Below, in pieces: positions 62,307-64,000 of a DNA stretch of 64,000 bases (its first letter is position 1; each line of letters begins with the position of its first letter). Position numbers and translations under genes: made by a program. The DNA is from Asparagopsis taxiformis (Eukaryota > Rhodophyta > Florideophyceae > Bonnemaisoniales > Bonnemaisoniaceae): positions 1-64,000 of the forward strand of contig JALQPE010003280.1 in the NCBI GenBank assembly GCA_030407315.1. The letters run 5' to 3'. The notes beneath the pieces are model-generated. The model was not told the origin of the DNA, made no database searches, and saw only the letters and a list, made by a program, of their open reading frames with translations.

Positions 62307-62879
62307 ATCGAGAGTCGGTGAATCAGTTTTCCGATGGAGTGGTGGTTGAGCGCGCGGACAGAGGGCAGCGTCACATTTGTGACCGTCAGTTCTGTTCAGG
62401 GCGAATGCAAAGCGGTGATCTGGTTAGCCCCTTTTTCAAAAATAGTTATACCGTTGTATGATAGTAGTGGTAGTACTGAAGCGTGAACTCGCACACTTGG
62501 TCGTGTTTCATCTCACGTCAAAATTTCCTCTACGATTATCTATCATATTGATGTGAGTCTGGACTCGCCTCGAAACTTGGTACTGTAAACTTGTGCAACC
62601 TGAGGCGGGAGACGCCACGATACGACCAACCGTGTCTGATGGGCTGGCTTGGTGTCATATCACTCTATCGTTTATGGCATGGGACAAACGGTCAGCTATT
62701 AAAAAAAATTCACATCTGAGCCAACTCCTCCCGATATTGACACTAGCCCTCCCCAGCAGTGGTGATTGGACACTGGCAAGATGCTTCCCACAATACTTAT
62801 AATCCGAAAGTGTACACGACCATTTTAAATTTACCGATGAGCTCATCTCTATACGCGTTCTCTTCCATCGACCAATGTC
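62307..62879. other. Divergent promoter, secreted paralog 2 / IDO-like gene
   Basis: About 570 bp between oppositely transcribed genes with no supported ORF. Confidence 0.45.
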
Positions 62880-64000
62880 ATGTCTTCCCAAGATTCCTCC
62901 GCCGTCCTTTCTCCCGCCTATGTTTATCTCGCCGGTCTAGATCCCTCCCAACAGGATGTAGCCTTTCTCTCTTTCAATACCGGTTTCCTACCTCCAAAGC
63001 CACTCCAATCTCTCCCGCCTCCGTATGATGCATGGGCAAAGGCCGCCGCAATGCTTCCATCACTCTGTAAGTCCTCTGACTGGCCTATTCTTTTGACTGC
63101 GATACCGCAGCTATCCGCTACCCATCTGCCATCTATTCATCTTCTTCATGCAAACGTCTGTCTCGCTGCAATAGCCCACGCTCTTACACACATCGGATGT
63201 CTCCCAGTTCCGAGCACAATTATTGATCCATGGATGCAAATCAGCCATCGTCTTGGAAACTCCGTTCCGTCTTTCACTCAACTCGATGTTCTTTATTACA
63301 ATTTTGATTTTATTTCTGCCCACTTCCCACCATCTGTACCCCTTGAGACCCAGTTCATTACGGATCCTTGGGCTCAGACTGTCCGCAAAGTTATGCTTAC
63401 GGGCACACTCACCGAATCACATTTTTTGACATCCGCCTTCTCTGTGGAAGCTGCCGCCCGTCCCTTGCCGCTCATTATGTCTACTGCCCACAATGCTGTG
63501 TTACAACAGGATAATATTGAGCTCAAAAGGCAGCTCGTCCGCCTTACAGACATAATTGCGAAAATGACTTCTGCCTTTATCAGTTCGGATTGCAGACCAA
63601 TGAGTCCTAGATACGTTGATCATGTTGAGTTTAATCGTTGTGTTGGTGCCGTAGCTAATCCAGTTGTTCCGGGAGAAAAGTCGGGCTCTGGGTTGCTTAA
63701 CCCCAGTTTCCACCTTCTGGACGCCTTTTTCGCTAGGAAAACTTATGATACAGAATTGGGAGTCATGTCAAGAGCAGAACGTGATTGGTTTCCCAAACTT
63801 TATCGTGACTTCTTTGAACAGATTGAAAGGGTCAATGTGTTCCAATACATCAATTCAATTCAAGACGATGCTGCTAGGGAAGATCTCGTGAACGCGTTTC
63901 GTAGAGCTTTATACGTGTATGCAGGTGAAAGTGGACTTCTTGGGAAACATCGCATAAGGGTCAGTGGTTTCATCGAAGTCGCCACAAAGGTTGGTCGAAC
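62880..64000 (+). CDS. Indoleamine 2,3-dioxygenase-like superfamily protein, 3' end outside window
   Basis: The ORF opens at ATG 62880 (MSSQDSSAVLSPAY) and stays open for 373 codons to the window edge. Collinear features recall IDO-type heme proteins. These are DPWMQISHRLGNSVPSFTQL followed by a Tyr-Asn element (VLYYNFDF), a central helix pair, LDAFFARKTYDTELG, a region of the PxxYRDFFEQIE kind, and near the edge GLLGKHRIRVSGFIEVA, whose His could be the heme ligand. IDOs oxidise tryptophan to N-formylkynurenine, but more distant members have other substrates. There is no leader peptide. The assignment is tentative, and completeness cannot be judged. Confidence 0.45.
   Translation, partial: MSSQDSSAVLSPAYVYLAGLDPSQQDVAFLSFNTGFLPPKPLQSLPPPYDAWAKAAAMLPSLCKSSDWPILLTAIPQLSATHLPSIHLLHANVCLAAIAHALTHIGCLPVPSTIIDPWMQISHRLGNSVPSFTQLDVLYYNFDFISAHFPPSVPLETQFITDPWAQTVRKVMLTGTLTESHFLTSAFSVEAAARPLPLIMSTAHNAVLQQDNIELKRQLVRLTDIIAKMTSAFISSDCRPMSPRYVDHVEFNRCVGAVANPVVPGEKSGSGLLNPSFHLLDAFFARKTYDTELGVMSRAERDWFPKLYRDFFEQIERVNVFQYINSIQDDAAREDLVNAFRRALYVYAGESGLLGKHRIRVSGFIEVATKVGR

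Overview
This is nuclear DNA of a compact, intron-poor eukaryote. It carries a 26S proteasome ATPase, eukaryotic-type cysteinyl-tRNA synthetase, a SAGA-type deubiquitinase, Senataxin/Sen1, ARMC8/GID5 and a cytosolic FolD. The spliceosomal introns I can place are short (71-101 bp) and carry CTAAC/TACTAAC-like branch sites. Two proteins (9722-11428 and the KAS II gene at 48012) have N-terminal extensions that could be organelle transit peptides. One of them begins Met-Ala-Phe, the style of red-algal plastid leaders. My best guess is a unicellular alga, possibly a rhodophyte, but this is inference.

Layout. 1-7.2 kb: a frame-broken Gly/Pro/Tyr-rich gene, a USP22/Ubp8-like deubiquitinase, RPT1 and CysRS. 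8.4-17.1 kb: a C2H2 zinc-finger gene, a xanthine-phosphoribosyltransferase fusion, WD40 gene A, a FIST/ankyrin gene A and an aldo-keto reductase. About 17.3-27.8 kb: a DIRS-type tyrosine-recombinase retrotransposon (+ strand) interrupted by a complete, apparently young Ty3/gypsy chromodomain element (- strand). That element has 372-bp LTRs with no difference I could find and a GGGT target duplication. 27.9-33.3 kb: WD40 gene B (-), FIST/ankyrin gene B (+) and WD40 gene C (+). A and B share sharply bounded, near-identical tracts inside otherwise diverged paralogs, as expected from gene conversion. 33.5-49.6 kb: FolD, a RING protein, ARMC8/GID5, a 2290-residue Sen1 helicase, a spliced cyclophilin and a spliced KAS II. 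49.7-62.3 kb: a Sel1-Roc-COR-TIR protein, a 1147-residue helical protein possibly related to MEI1/PRD1, a spliced secreted 5'-nucleotidase, and two tandem secreted paralogs with a relic of a third. From 62.9 kb to the window end: the 5' part of an IDO-like gene.

Most genes are independent housekeeping units arranged convergently or divergently. The most interesting items are the Sel1-Roc-COR-TIR protein (an immune/STAND-like architecture with a likely myristoylated N-terminus), the paralog homogenisation flanking the nested transposons, and the phosphoribosyltransferase fusion. Several conserved genes are broken only by one-base differences, mostly in short homopolymer runs. I read most of these as sequence-consensus errors rather than true pseudogenes, and I note them where they occur.
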